Assembly (NCBI GenBank): GCA_024638815.1
Contig: JAHEJM010000018.1
Coordinates: 1 to 51,763 of the forward strand
From: Acidimicrobiales bacterium
Lineage (GTDB): Bacteria > Actinomycetota > Acidimicrobiia > Acidimicrobiales > SZUA-35
Direction: 5' to 3'
Length of the DNA stretch: 51,763 bases
In this document: piece by piece, positions 17,833 through 26,173 of the stretch
How positions within the stretch are numbered: the first letter of the stretch is position 1
Layout of the letters: every line of letters begins with the position of its first letter
The notes under the pieces: model-generated
Database searches by the model: none
The model's input: only the letters and a program-made list of their open reading frames with translations
Told to the model about the DNA's origin: nothing
Position numbers and translations under genes: made by a program

Positions 17833-19599
17833 TCATTCGGCGTCTCCCCGCTGCGACGGGTCGACGAGGATGTCGTCGTTGGAGCCCCCGGCCGGAACCA
17901 TGGGGTACACCTTCTCGTCGCTGTGGCAACGGAACTCCACCACCACCGGACGGTCGTCTATCTCGTTGGCCTTGGCGATGGTGACGTCGACCTCGCTGGG
18001 ATCCTCCACCCGGAAGGCGACACAGCCCATCGATTCGGCCCACTTCACATAATCGGGCATCTCGTGGCTGAGATAGACCTCGGAGTAGCGCTCCTCATAG
18101 AACAGCTCCTGCCACTGGCGCACCATGCCCAGGTAGGCGTTGTTCAGCAGGGCGACCTTGATGGGGATGCGTTCCACCGAGGCGGTGATCAGTTCCTGGC
18201 CCGTCATCTGGAAACAGCCGTCGCCGTCGACCGCCCACACCATGCGGTCGGGGAAGGCGGTCTTGGCTCCGATGGCGGCCGGGATGGAGAAGCCCATGGT
18301 GCCCAACCCCCCGGAGTTGACCCAGGTGTAGGGATGATCGAACCGCCAGTACTGGCTGGTCCACATCTGGTGCTGGCCCACCCCGGAGCTGACGATGGTG
18401 TCGGCCGGGCAGGCGTCGCGCAGCGACTCTACCACCTGCTGGGGTTTGAGCAGTTCATCCGGTGCCGATGGCTGGTAGGTGAGCGGGTACTTCTCCTGCC
18501 ATCCCGACAACTGCCGGCGCCACGGGGTGTGGTCGGCGAAGGCCTTCGAACCACCCTTGGCCTCCAACTTGGCCACCATGGCCTCCATGGCCACCCGGCA
18601 GTCCCCGACCACCGACACGTCGGGCCGGCGAACCTTGCCGTGTTCGGCCGGGTCGATGTCGACGTGGATGATCTTGGCCTCGGGGGCGAAGGCACCGACC
18701 TTGCCCGTGACCCGGTCGTCGAACCGGCTGCCCATGGCGACGAGCAGATCGGAGCGCTGCATGGCGGTGACCGCGGTGTAGTTGCCGTGCATGCCGGGCA
18801 TTCCCAGACACAACTCATGGCTGTCGGGGAAGGCACCTCGGGCCATGAGGGTGGTGACCACCGGGATGTTTCCCATCTCGGCCAGGCGGCGCAACACCTC
18901 GGCCCCTCGGGACTTCAGCACGCCCCCGCCGACATAGAGCACGGGCCGCTCGGCCTTCATCATCTCTTCGACGGCGGCGTCGACCGAGGTTGGGCTGGGG
19001 GCGGCGGCGGGCGCATAGCCGGGCAGGTCGATGTCGGGGGGATAGGTGAAATCGAAGTAGGCGTTGGGGTTGTTGGCATCGACGATGTCCTTCGGCACAT
19101 CGATCAGCACCGGACCGGGACGGCCGGTGGTGGCGATGTGAAACGCCTCGTGGACGGCTCGGGGAATGTCCTCGGCCCGAGTCACCAGCATGTTGTGTTT
19201 GGTGATGGAGCGGGTGATACCGGTGGTGTCACACTCCTGGAAGGCGTCGGTGCCGATGGCGGGCAGGGCGACCTGACCGGTGATGCAGACCATGGGCACC
19301 GAATCCAGGTAGGCGTCGGCCAGGGGGGTCACGATATTGGTGGCGGCCGGACCGCTGGTGACCATGCACACGCCGGGTTTGCCGGTGACATGGGCGTAGC
19401 CCTCGGCGGCGTGACCGGCACCCTGCTCGTGGCGGACCAACACATGACGGATCTTGGAGTCGATGATGGGGTCGTAGACGGGCAGGATGGCGCCGCCGGG
19501 GTAGCCGAACACCACCTCGACCCCCTCCATCTCCAGGCTCAGGATGAGGGCCTGGCCACCATTCAGTCGTGTCGGTTGACTCGTCGATTGCTCGGACAT
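17833..19599 (-). CDS. ilvB: Acetolactate synthase large (catalytic) subunit
   Basis: 588 aa, ThDP/FAD enzyme. Condenses two pyruvates, or pyruvate plus 2-oxobutyrate. The catalytic Glu58 lies in VRHEQGAGHAAEGYA; the central FAD-binding domain contains GSRFDDRVTG; the ThDP/Mg site runs GDGCFQMT to LNN about 30 residues later. Length and domain order are canonical. A GGAAAG motif lies about 9 nt before the ATG. Expression is probably controlled by the leader peptide and terminator located 63-168 nt upstream. Confidence 0.97.
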   Translation of the reverse strand: MSEQSTSQPTRLNGGQALILSLEMEGVEVVFGYPGGAILPVYDPIIDSKIRHVLVRHEQGAGHAAEGYAHVTGKPGVCMVTSGPAATNIVTPLADAYLDSVPMVCITGQVALPAIGTDAFQECDTTGITRSITKHNMLVTRAEDIPRAVHEAFHIATTGRPGPVLIDVPKDIVDANNPNAYFDFTYPPDIDLPGYAPAAAPSPTSVDAAVEEMMKAERPVLYVGGGVLKSRGAEVLRRLAEMGNIPVVTTLMARGAFPDSHELCLGMPGMHGNYTAVTAMQRSDLLVAMGSRFDDRVTGKVGAFAPEAKIIHVDIDPAEHGKVRRPDVSVVGDCRVAMEAMVAKLEAKGGSKAFADHTPWRRQLSGWQEKYPLTYQPSAPDELLKPQQVVESLRDACPADTIVSSGVGQHQMWTSQYWRFDHPYTWVNSGGLGTMGFSIPAAIGAKTAFPDRMVWAVDGDGCFQMTGQELITASVERIPIKVALLNNAYLGMVRQWQELFYEERYSEVYLSHEMPDYVKWAESMGCVAFRVEDPSEVDVTIAKANEIDDRPVVVEFRCHSDEKVYPMVPAGGSNDDILVDPSQRGDAE

Positions 19600-19661
19600 G
19601 GTTTCGGTGCTTTCCGGGAGTTGCCGTAGGATGGATCAAAGGGGACGGGTGAAAAACCAAA

Positions 19662-19682
19662 GAGCCTCCCGGTGGGAGGCTC
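19662..19682 (-). terminator. Attenuator terminator of the ilvBNC operon
   Basis: On the - strand a 9-bp perfect stem GAGCCTCCC/GGGAGGCTC with a 3-nt loop is followed at once by TTTGGTTTTTC, an intrinsic terminator with a T-tract, the only clear one in the window. It lies between a short Ile/Val/Leu-containing reading frame and ilvB, 62 nt before the ilvB ATG, which is the expected position for transcription attenuation. Confidence 0.85.
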
Positions 19683-19715
19683 AGCGCACGCAACAGTCTC
19701 GCAGCCGCGTGCGCT
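19683..19715 (-). promoter_or_regulatory. Leader stem that abuts the ilv attenuator
   Basis: AGCGCACGC/GCGTGCGCT is a perfect 9-bp stem with a 15-nt loop. Its 5' arm overlaps the leader peptide stop codon, and its 3' arm touches the terminator stem. In a classical attenuator this would be the pause or protector (1:2-type) stem, so ribosome position on the leader decides its formation. A GGCT in its loop could pair with AGCC of the terminator arm as a weak antiterminator core. Confidence 0.6.
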
Positions 19716-19767
19716 ACGTAAGTACTACGATCGGGCCGGCGAACGTGGTGCTGGACATCGCTTTCAT
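19714..19767 (-). CDS. ilvB leader peptide (Ile-Val-Val-Leu control codons)
   Basis: A 17-aa frame, MKAMSSTTFAGPIVVLT then TAG, whose codons 13-16 are Ile-Val-Val-Leu, the three branched-chain end products of the pathway. The stop codon overlaps the first leader stem, and a T-tract terminator follows about 30 nt later. This is the layout of translational sensing of charged branched-chain tRNAs. No strong Shine-Dalgarno precedes ATG 19767; a second in-frame ATG (codon 4) or a leaderless start is possible. Regulation is inferred from layout. Confidence 0.8.
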   Translation of the reverse strand: MKAMSSTTFAGPIVVLT

Positions 19768-19848
19768 TCAATCAGGGTGAACTCTGACACACAACCACCC
19801 CCCGGCTTGAGGATTGACGATTGTCGGGGCACACCCCGCCACCCTCGG

Positions 19849-20355
19849 TCACCAGCCGAACAGGCCTCTCAGGTAGTTGGCCTGGCCGACGTGCTGGAGG
19901 CAGTCATCGGCGATGCTGACAAGGCGCACTCCCAATGTCACCGGTGGATCCCAACCTCGGTCGACGATGCGGTCCAGATTCTCGGCCGACAAGTCCTGCA
20001 GCAACGGTCTCGTGCGGGCCTCCACCGCGCTCAGGTAGTCGAGCAGCACGTCGGGACCCTCGGGTCGCACCGCAGCGACATGCTCCGGTCTGTGGCCGTA
20101 GCCGATGTTGGTCGGATCGGGCCCGAGCCCGAAACGCCGAGCCCGGTCGCCGTCCACCCAGACCTGACCGGTGTCGAGAACCTCGGCGATGTGATGATCC
20201 TGAACCCGGGCCAAATGCCAGATCAGCCACCCGATGGAGTTGGCCCCCGGTTCCGGAGCGTGACCGAGTTGATCGGGTGTCAGACCCTGCACCGCCCGTT
20301 CGGCCTGAGGAGCGATACGACCGTACAGCTCGAGATACACCGCGGAGACATCCAT
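19849..20355 (-). CDS. DinB-like (DUF664-type) four-helix protein
   Basis: 168 aa from ATG 20355; codons before it look noncoding. Helical, with IGWLIWHLARVQDHHIAEVL (His at ~49 and ~55-56) and a C-terminal DDCLQHVGQANYLRG His, matching the three-His metal-site layout of the DinB/mycothiol-maleylpyruvate isomerase superfamily. Enzymes of this fold in actinobacteria often use mycothiol as a thiol cofactor, so a mycothiol-S-transferase role is possible but unproven. Confidence 0.72.
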   Translation of the reverse strand: MDVSAVYLELYGRIAPQAERAVQGLTPDQLGHAPEPGANSIGWLIWHLARVQDHHIAEVLDTGQVWVDGDRARRFGLGPDPTNIGYGHRPEHVAAVRPEGPDVLLDYLSAVEARTRPLLQDLSAENLDRIVDRGWDPPVTLGVRLVSIADDCLQHVGQANYLRGLFGW

Positions 20356-20414
20356 GACCACAGTCCAGCACAGAATCCGTGTCCCTTGGTGAGCCGGGGA
20401 CCGGACCGGGAGAG

Positions 20415-21053
20415 TCAGAGGTTCTCGGGGTCCACTCGACCGCCGCCGAAGGGGTGGGCTTCGATGGCGCCCCAAGGGTCACCGGGCTCGACCACCCAGT
20501 AGTCGACGCCGGCCTGCCGCCACAGGTCGACCTTGGCCCCCCGGTCGATGTCGACCGTGGACTGGGAGAGGACCTCAACCGCCAGGATCACGTCGGCGGC
20601 TGCAAGGGGCCGCGTGTCGTCGACTCGACCGGGGGCCATCATCGCAGCCTTCTCCACCACCACGATGTCGGGCACGATCCAGGAGCCGGCGGTGCCGGCC
20701 CGGAGGCCACTCAACGGCAGGGCGTCGGGCGCAGTAGGCGAAGCGGCAACGCCGCCCCGGAAGCCACTCAACGGCAGGGCGTCGGGCGCGGTAGGCGAAG
20801 CGGCAACGCCGATCCAGAGGTCGCACAACGGCACATAGCCGTCGGGCACGATCCGGACGAGGGCCTGAGTGAGATGAAAGATGGTGACGGAGTGGATGGG
20901 AACCGGACGATTCATGACGATGGCGCCCCTGATGTATTCAGCGCGGAATCCAGGGGGGGCGGCCGCCTCCAAGGCGTCGAGCCGGGCCGTCACCGCATCG
21001 ACATCGATCTCGGCGTCGTCGCCGGGAGCAAGGAACGGATCAACCAGAGCCAT
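20415..21053 (-). CDS. Uma2-type (DUF820) PD-(D/E)xK nuclease-fold protein
   Basis: 212 aa. C-terminal half shows the family's nuclease-like core: VPDIVVVEK (Asp), LAVEVLSQST (Glu) and DRGAKVDLWRQAGVDYWVV (Lys). The N-terminal half has the usual AEYIRGAIVMNRPVPIHS region. Between them (~residues 80-118) is an in-frame duplication, GVAASPTAPDALPLSGFRG then almost the same 19 residues again, which is not expected in the family. True biological role of Uma2 proteins is unsettled; they are abundant in cyanobacteria and actinobacteria. Confidence 0.85.
   Translation of the reverse strand: MALVDPFLAPGDDAEIDVDAVTARLDALEAAAPPGFRAEYIRGAIVMNRPVPIHSVTIFHLTQALVRIVPDGYVPLCDLWIGVAASPTAPDALPLSGFRGGVAASPTAPDALPLSGLRAGTAGSWIVPDIVVVEKAAMMAPGRVDDTRPLAAADVILAVEVLSQSTVDIDRGAKVDLWRQAGVDYWVVEPGDPWGAIEAHPFGGGRVDPENL
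20706..20811 (-). repeat. 57-bp-period in-frame direct repeat inside the Uma2-type gene
   Basis: Two 49-bp copies (20706-20754 and 20763-20811), differing at one base (20733 versus 20790), begin 57 bp apart, exactly 19 codons. Flanking sequence encodes a weaker third match (PLCDLWIG versus PLSGFRGG). The near identity, including third codon positions, points to a recent duplication. Confidence 0.9.
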
Positions 21054-21187
21054 GGTTCAACTGTAGTGGCCGGCGGTGACACGAAGCGATGACGAGCGAG
21101 GGGGCGCCTGGGCGGGCGGTGACATGGGTTGTGACGAGCGACCCGGCGCCTGGGCCCCGGTCAACGGCGGCGACTACGCTCGGGGCG

Positions 21188-22528
21188 GTGAGCCACATCT
21201 TCGCCCGCTACGCCAGCGATGTCCCGCCGGTGGCCGTCGGGGGCGAGGGCTGCTACATGGTCGACGCCGAGGGCAAGCGCTACCTGGATGCCTCGGCCGG
21301 ACCGGCGGTGTCGTGTCTGGGCCACGGCGATCCCGAGGTCCTGGCCGCCCTCCACCGCCAGCTCGACCGGCTGGCCTTCGCCTACTCCGGGTTCTTCACC
21401 ACCGAACCGGCCGAGCGGTTGGCAGAGCTGATCACGACCCACGCCCCGGGCGACCTCGACCGCATGTTCTACGTGTCCAGCGGTTCGGAGGCCATCGAGG
21501 CGGCCATCAAACTGGCCCGCCAGTACTTCATCGAACGGGGCCGGCCGGAGCGCAACCGCATCATCGCCCGCCGTCAGAGCTATCACGGCAACACGCTGGG
21601 GGCCCTGGCCGCCGGCGGCAACGTGCTGCGGCGGCAACCCTACGGGCCCCTGCTGGTCGAGGGTTCCCACATCTCACCGTGTTACGAGTACCGGCATCGG
21701 GACATCGGCGAATCCAGCCACGACTTCGGCCGGCGGGTGGCCCAGGAGCTCGAGGACGAGATCCTTCGCCTGGGGCCGGAAACGGTGATGGCGTTCCTGG
21801 CCGAGCCGGTGGTGGGCGCCACCCTGGGAGCGGTTCCCGCCGTCGACGGCTACTTCATCCGCATTCGTGAGATCTGCGACCGCTACGGGGTGCTCCTGAT
21901 CCTCGACGAGGTCATGTGCGGCATGGGCCGAACCGGGTATCTGTTCGCCTGTGAGCACGACCGCATCGCCCCCGACATCATGTGCCTGGCCAAAGGACTG
22001 GGCGGCGGCTACCAGCCGCTGGGGGCCATGCTGTGCACCGACCACCTCTACCGCACCATCACCGACGGCTCGGGGGTGTTCGTGCACGGCCACACCTACC
22101 AGGCCCATCCCATGGGGGCGGCCGCCGGCCTGGCCGTGGTCACCGCCCTTCTCGAACGGGGACTGGTGGATCGGGTGGCGGCCATGGCCGACGGCCTCGA
22201 GACCAGGCTCCGGGACCGACTGGGCGATCACCCTCATGTGGGTGACATCCGGGGTCGGGGCTTCTTCTGGGGAGTGGAGTTCGTGGCCGAGCGGGCCACC
22301 AAGGAGCCGTTCGACCCGGTCTTGACGGTCAGCGACCGGTTGCGGGCGACGGCCCTCGACAACGGGCTGATGTGCTACCCGACCCGGGGGGCGGCCGACG
22401 GGGTACGGGGCGACCACGTCATCCTGGCCCCGCCCTTCATCATCACCGACTCGGAGTTGGACGAGGCTGTGGATCTGCTGGCCCGATCGATCGACCAGGT
22501 ATTGAACACCGCCACGGTCCGGCAATGA
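21188..22528 (+). CDS. Class III (omega-type) aminotransferase
   Basis: 446 aa, PLP-dependent. SSGSEAIEAAIKLARQY (~97-113), YHGNT (~132-136), AEPVVGATLGAVPAV (~205-219), LILDEVMCGMGRTG with Asp240 and the Schiff-base Lys269 in CLAKGLGGGYQPLGA. Transfers an amino group between an omega-amino compound and a keto acid; substrate unknown. The GTG at 21188 is chosen because the homologous fold starts there. Its stop overlaps the start of the MFS gene (ATGA 22525-22528), so transport and transamination may share a substrate. Confidence 0.88.
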   Translation: MSHIFARYASDVPPVAVGGEGCYMVDAEGKRYLDASAGPAVSCLGHGDPEVLAALHRQLDRLAFAYSGFFTTEPAERLAELITTHAPGDLDRMFYVSSGSEAIEAAIKLARQYFIERGRPERNRIIARRQSYHGNTLGALAAGGNVLRRQPYGPLLVEGSHISPCYEYRHRDIGESSHDFGRRVAQELEDEILRLGPETVMAFLAEPVVGATLGAVPAVDGYFIRIREICDRYGVLLILDEVMCGMGRTGYLFACEHDRIAPDIMCLAKGLGGGYQPLGAMLCTDHLYRTITDGSGVFVHGHTYQAHPMGAAAGLAVVTALLERGLVDRVAAMADGLETRLRDRLGDHPHVGDIRGRGFFWGVEFVAERATKEPFDPVLTVSDRLRATALDNGLMCYPTRGAADGVRGDHVILAPPFIITDSELDEAVDLLARSIDQVLNTATVRQ

Positions 22529-24060
22529 GCGCCACCCCGCCCCGGTCGGCGGCCGAACGACCATCGGCCCGACGGCTGCTGTCGCCGCCGTTCCTGGCCG
22601 CCTCGGTCGCCATCTACACCACGGTGGCGCTGGTCGCGTTCGAAGGCACGGCGGTGGCCGCCGCCCTGCCCCAGCTGGCCGGCGATCTCGGCCGGGTCGA
22701 CCTGCTGCCCTGGACCATCACCGCCTTCCTCTTCGCATCGGGACTGGCCACCGTGCTGGCCGGACCCCTGGTCGACGCACTGGGGACCCGGGTCATCTTC
22801 CGGTGGTCGGCCGCGGTGTTCGCCGGGGCCGGGTTCACCGCCGGGCTGGCCCAGACCATGACGGTGCTGATCGCCATCCGCATGATCCAGGGCGCCGGCT
22901 CGGGCATGTTGATCGCGGCCACGCTGGCCGCGGTCAACCTGGTCTACCCCGATGCCCTGGTCGGTCGGGCCTTCGCCGCCAACTCCACCATCTGGGGGGT
23001 GATGGGGACAGCGGCGCCGGCCATCGCCGCCTTCATGCTGACCGCGCTGTCGTGGCGGTGGATCTTCTTCCTCAACCTGCCCCTCGGCCTGATCTCGCTG
23101 GTGGCCGGTTGGCGGGCCATGCCGGCACGGCAGGAGGGGGCGGAGTCGACATCGATCGACTGGCTCGGGGCCGGGCTCATTGCCGCCTTCACCCTGACCT
23201 CACTGCTGGCGGTGGATGAGATAGGGATCCGTTCGTTGCTGTGGGCCGGGGTGGCCGTCGTGGCCGTGGTCGTGTACCGGTTCCACGCCCGTCGGCGGGA
23301 CAAACCGGTGGTGCGGCTGGAACACGTCATCGGTCGCCCCTACCTGGGTTTGGCTTCGGTCATCGGTCTGCTGCTGGTCGGGGCCTTCGCCACCAACATC
23401 TACATCACCCTGTACGTGTCGGCCGGGCGGGGTGCCGGCCCCGGGTTGACGGCCTGGTCGGTGTTGTTCTTCACCCTGGGCTGGTCGACGGGCGCCAACG
23501 TGGCCAGCCGGCTGATGGACCGTCTGTCGGAGACGACGGTGATGCTGCTGGGTGTGACCTCGACCGTGACCGGGCTGGCCCTCTCGGCGGTCGCCGTCGG
23601 CCTGAACTGGCCCTTGCCCGGGCTCTTCGCCGGGCTCAGCCTGGCCGGGCTCGGTATCGGCTTGTCGACCAACGCCGCGCTGTCGTTGCTGAGGGTGGCC
23701 ACACCCAGTAGCCAGATCGGTCGGGCCACCGCCGCCCACCAGTTCATGCGCAACCAGGGATTCACCCTGGGTTCGGCCCTGGGTGGCGCTGTGCTGCTGC
23801 TCGTGGTGTCCAACTCGTTGGGATCGGTCGAACCGGTACAGGAACTCCTGGCCGGTGGCGGCGAGGGGGCCGGCGGGGCTGGGAGTGGTAGCGGCGCCGA
23901 CGTCAGCGCCTCGGTGGCCGACGCGGTGCAGTCGGGATACGGCACCACGGTGATCGTGTCGCTGGTCATCGCCTCCCTGGCCTTCGTGCCCATGGGTCAT
24001 CTCCGCCGTATCTACGCCGATGCCCGCCGGGCCCGCTGGGCCGTGACCGACACCGGTTGA
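22525..24060 (+). CDS. MFS transporter, DHA2 drug-exporter type
   Basis: 511 aa, about 14 hydrophobic segments. Motif-A-like LVDALGTRVIFRW after TM2, RMIQGAGSG (motif C side) and AALPQLAGDL near TM1 are typical of 14-TM drug:H+ antiporters. A Gly/Ser-rich linker (GGGEGAGGAGSGSGAD, ~450) sits before the last TM segment. Translationally coupled to the preceding aminotransferase. Confidence 0.85.
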   Translation: MSATPPRSAAERPSARRLLSPPFLAASVAIYTTVALVAFEGTAVAAALPQLAGDLGRVDLLPWTITAFLFASGLATVLAGPLVDALGTRVIFRWSAAVFAGAGFTAGLAQTMTVLIAIRMIQGAGSGMLIAATLAAVNLVYPDALVGRAFAANSTIWGVMGTAAPAIAAFMLTALSWRWIFFLNLPLGLISLVAGWRAMPARQEGAESTSIDWLGAGLIAAFTLTSLLAVDEIGIRSLLWAGVAVVAVVVYRFHARRRDKPVVRLEHVIGRPYLGLASVIGLLLVGAFATNIYITLYVSAGRGAGPGLTAWSVLFFTLGWSTGANVASRLMDRLSETTVMLLGVTSTVTGLALSAVAVGLNWPLPGLFAGLSLAGLGIGLSTNAALSLLRVATPSSQIGRATAAHQFMRNQGFTLGSALGGAVLLLVVSNSLGSVEPVQELLAGGGEGAGGAGSGSGADVSASVADAVQSGYGTTVIVSLVIASLAFVPMGHLRRIYADARRARWAVTDTG

Positions 24061-24196
24061 TCCAACCCCCTCCAGGCTCTCCCCTCCCCCGGCACTTTGG
24101 CGGGTTCACGACCCCCCAAGAGGTCGCACACCCACCAAATCTCGGGTTCAGGGGGTCGCCTGCCCGCCAAAGTGCGGATGGGTCGGAGGGGTTGGA
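24061..24196. repeat. Long nested inverted repeat in the 235-bp gap before the mycothiol dehydrogenase gene
   Basis: Inner arms GCACTTTGGCGGG (24092-24104) and CCCGCCAAAGTGC (24163-24175) are exact 13-bp complements; CGACCCCC/GGGGGTCG (about 24109/24151) extends the stem inward, and TCCAACCCCCTCC/GGAGGGGTTGGA (24061-24073/24185-24196) pairs outside with one bulge. It begins directly at the MFS stop codon. Could act as a bidirectional terminator or be an extragenic palindromic element. No T-tract and no gene. Confidence 0.75.
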
Positions 24197-24295
24197 GGGC
24201 GGCGGGCTTGGCCCTCCGTCCAGGGCTGGCTATTGTCGCCGGTGGGGTGAACCAGTCACCACCGCTCGATAAGCCCGGAAAAGGGGACAGAAACC

Positions 24296-25381
24296 ATGCC
24301 ACAGGAAGTGCGCGGCGTCATTGCCAAGGCCAAGGGAGAACCGGTCTCGGTCGAAACCATCGTCATCCCAGACCCCGGCCCGGGCGAGGCGGTCGTCGCC
24401 ATCCAGGCCTGCGGCGTCTGCCATACCGACCTTCACTACCGGGAGGGCGGCATCAACGACGAGTTCCCCTTCCTGTTGGGTCACGAAGCAGCCGGGTTGG
24501 TTGAATCGGTCGGTGACGGAGTCATCGATGTCGCCCCCGGCGATTACGTGATCCTGAACTGGCGGGCCGTGTGTGGTCAGTGCCGGGCCTGCCTCAAAGG
24601 AAAGCCCCAGTACTGCTTCGCCACCCACAACGCCCAACAGAAGATGACGCTGACCGACGGCACCGAGCTGTCGCCGGCCCTGGGTATCGGGGCGTTCTGC
24701 GAGAAGACGCTGGTGGCCGCCGGCCAGTGCACCAAGGTCAACCCCGAGGCCAAGCCCGAAGTGGCCGGTCTGCTGGGCTGCGGGGTCATGGCCGGTATCG
24801 GCGCCGCCATCAACACCGGCGGTGTGGGCCGGGGTGACTCGGTGGCCGTGTTCGGTTGCGGCGGCGTGGGCGACGGCGCTGTTGAAGGCGCTCGACTGGC
24901 CGGAGCCAGCACCATCATCGCCGTCGACATCGATGACACCAAGCTGGAGTGGGCCAGGCAGTTCGGGGCCACCCACACCATCAACTCCAGTAACGAGGAC
25001 CCGGTCGAGAAGATCCGGGAGCTGACCGGTGGCAACGGGGTCGACGTGGCCATCGAGGCCATCGGGCTGCCCAAGACCTACGAGCAGGCCTTCTACGCCC
25101 GAGATCTGGCCGGCACCGTGGTGCTGGTCGGCGTGCCCAATCCGGACATGAAGGTGGAGTTGCCCTACCTCGACATCTTCGGTCGGGGCGGGGCGCTCAA
25201 GTCGAGCTGGTACGGCGACTGCCTGCCCAGCCGGGACTTCCCGATGTTGATCGACCTCTACCTGCAGGGCCGCCTCAACCTCGACGGGTTCGTGTCGGAG
25301 ACCATCTCCATCGACGAGGTGGAGGAGGCGTTCCACAAGATGGAGCGAGGCGAGGTGTTGCGATCGGTGGTGGTTCTCTAG
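24296..25381 (+). CDS. mscR: S-(hydroxymethyl)mycothiol dehydrogenase
   Basis: 361 aa, zinc-dependent medium-chain dehydrogenase. Oxidises the mycothiol adduct of formaldehyde (and in mycobacteria reduces S-nitrosomycothiol) with NAD. Catalytic zinc ligands Cys42 and His63-Glu64; structural zinc Cys93, Cys96, Cys99 and Cys107; Rossmann loop [13 protein letters not shown] (~189-201). The stretches [17 protein letters not shown] and [13 protein letters not shown] match the mycothiol-specific branch as I remember it. The following MBL-fold gene shares one base with the stop codon, as in the actinobacterial detoxification pair. Confidence 0.88.
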   Translation: MPQEVRGVIAKAKGEPVSVETIVIPDPGPGEAVVAIQACGVCHTDLHYREGGINDEFPFLLGHEAAGLVESVGDGVIDVAPGDYVILNWRAVCGQCRACLKGKPQYCFATHNAQQKMTLTDGTELSPALGIGAFCEKTLVAAGQCTKVNPEAKPEVAGLLGCGVMAGIGAAINTGGVGRGDSVAVFGCGGVGDGAVEGARLAGASTIIAVDIDDTKLEWARQFGATHTINSSNEDPVEKIRELTGGNGVDVAIEAIGLPKTYEQAFYARDLAGTVVLVGVPNPDMKVELPYLDIFGRGGALKSSWYGDCLPSRDFPMLIDLYLQGRLNLDGFVSETISIDEVEEAFHKMERGEVLRSVVVL

Positions 25382-26007
25382 TGGCCCGCATCGACCACAT
25401 CACCACCAGCGGCGTCTTCAGCCTCGACGGTGAGGACTTCGACGTCGAGAACAACGTGTGGATCGTGGGCGACGACCGGGAGGTGGTGGTGCTCGACGCC
25501 GCCCACGACCACCGACCGATCCTGGAGGCCCTCGGTGGGCGCAGGCTCAAGGCCATCGTCTCCACCCACGGTCACAACGACCACATCAACGCCGCCGCCG
25601 AACTGGCCGACGAGACCGGGGCTCCGATCTACCTTCATCCCGACGACACCATGTTATGGGAGGTCGTCTACCCCGACCGGCGAGTCGACAATTCACTGGC
25701 CGACGGACAGACGATCGAGGTCGGCGGCTCCGAGCTGACCGTGATCCACACCCCCGGTCACTCCCCCGGCGGGTGTTGTCTCTATCTGCCGGAGAACCGG
25801 GTGGTCTTCTCCGGCGACACCCTGTTCCATGGCGGACCCGGGGCCACCGGACGTTCGTTCTCCAGCTACGACCAGATCCTGGACTCCATCGAGCACAGGC
25901 TGTTCACCCTGCCCGCCGAGACCGTCGTCCACACCGGCCACGGCGAGTCGACCTCGATCGGCGACGAGGCCAAGAGCCTGCCCGACTGGCGTTCAAAGCA
26001 GGACTGA
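25381..26007 (+). CDS. MBL-fold metallo-hydrolase paired with mycothiol dehydrogenase
   Basis: 208 aa. Metal-binding motif STHGHNDH (His63, His65, Asp67, His68), later HTPGHSPGG, FSGDTLFHGG and HTGHGE, i.e. a complete two-metal glyoxalase-II-like site. By position it probably hydrolyses the thioester (such as S-formylmycothiol) produced by the dehydrogenase, though this is inference from conserved adjacency. Starts at GTG, overlapping the previous TAG by one base. Confidence 0.85.
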   Translation: MARIDHITTSGVFSLDGEDFDVENNVWIVGDDREVVVLDAAHDHRPILEALGGRRLKAIVSTHGHNDHINAAAELADETGAPIYLHPDDTMLWEVVYPDRRVDNSLADGQTIEVGGSELTVIHTPGHSPGGCCLYLPENRVVFSGDTLFHGGPGATGRSFSSYDQILDSIEHRLFTLPAETVVHTGHGESTSIGDEAKSLPDWRSKQD

Positions 26008-26130
26008 GCAGGATCGAGACCCCCAAGTCGAGCTTTGGCGGCTCCTGGTCCTCCAACGGGACGGGAACCGGCCAAAGGTCGGCCGGAGGGGGACGCCAAC
26101 CGGCAAAGTTACGAAGGGGGCGACCGATGG
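26008..26130. other. Structured intergenic segment
   Basis: The 166 bp after the MBL gene contain CCGGCC/GGCCGG (26068-26073/26081-26086) enclosed by imperfect arms TTTGGCGGCTCC and GGGGGACGCCAA. The motifs ACCCCCAAG and CTTTGGCGG also occur in the inverted repeat at 24061-24196. No gene seen. May be a divergent copy of the same extragenic element. Confidence 0.35.
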
Positions 26131-26173
26131 CCGTCTGCATCCGGGGCCGAACGCAATGCCGTACTCTCCGGTG

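Noticed and set aside
17704-19629. A 641-aa frame on the + strand opposite ilvB
   Set aside because: Gly/His/Asp-rich composition typical of antisense frames in high-GC coding DNA; ilvB on the other strand is certain.
20706-20811. Repeat pair considered as a CRISPR fragment
   Set aside because: Only two units, 8-bp spacing, in frame within a protein gene; no further repeats or cas genes.
21063-21187. Imperfect repeat of TGACGAGCGA and GGCGCCTGGGC between the Uma2 and aminotransferase genes
   Set aside because: Short, imperfect and in GC-rich sequence where chance matches are frequent; noted but not called as a regulatory site.
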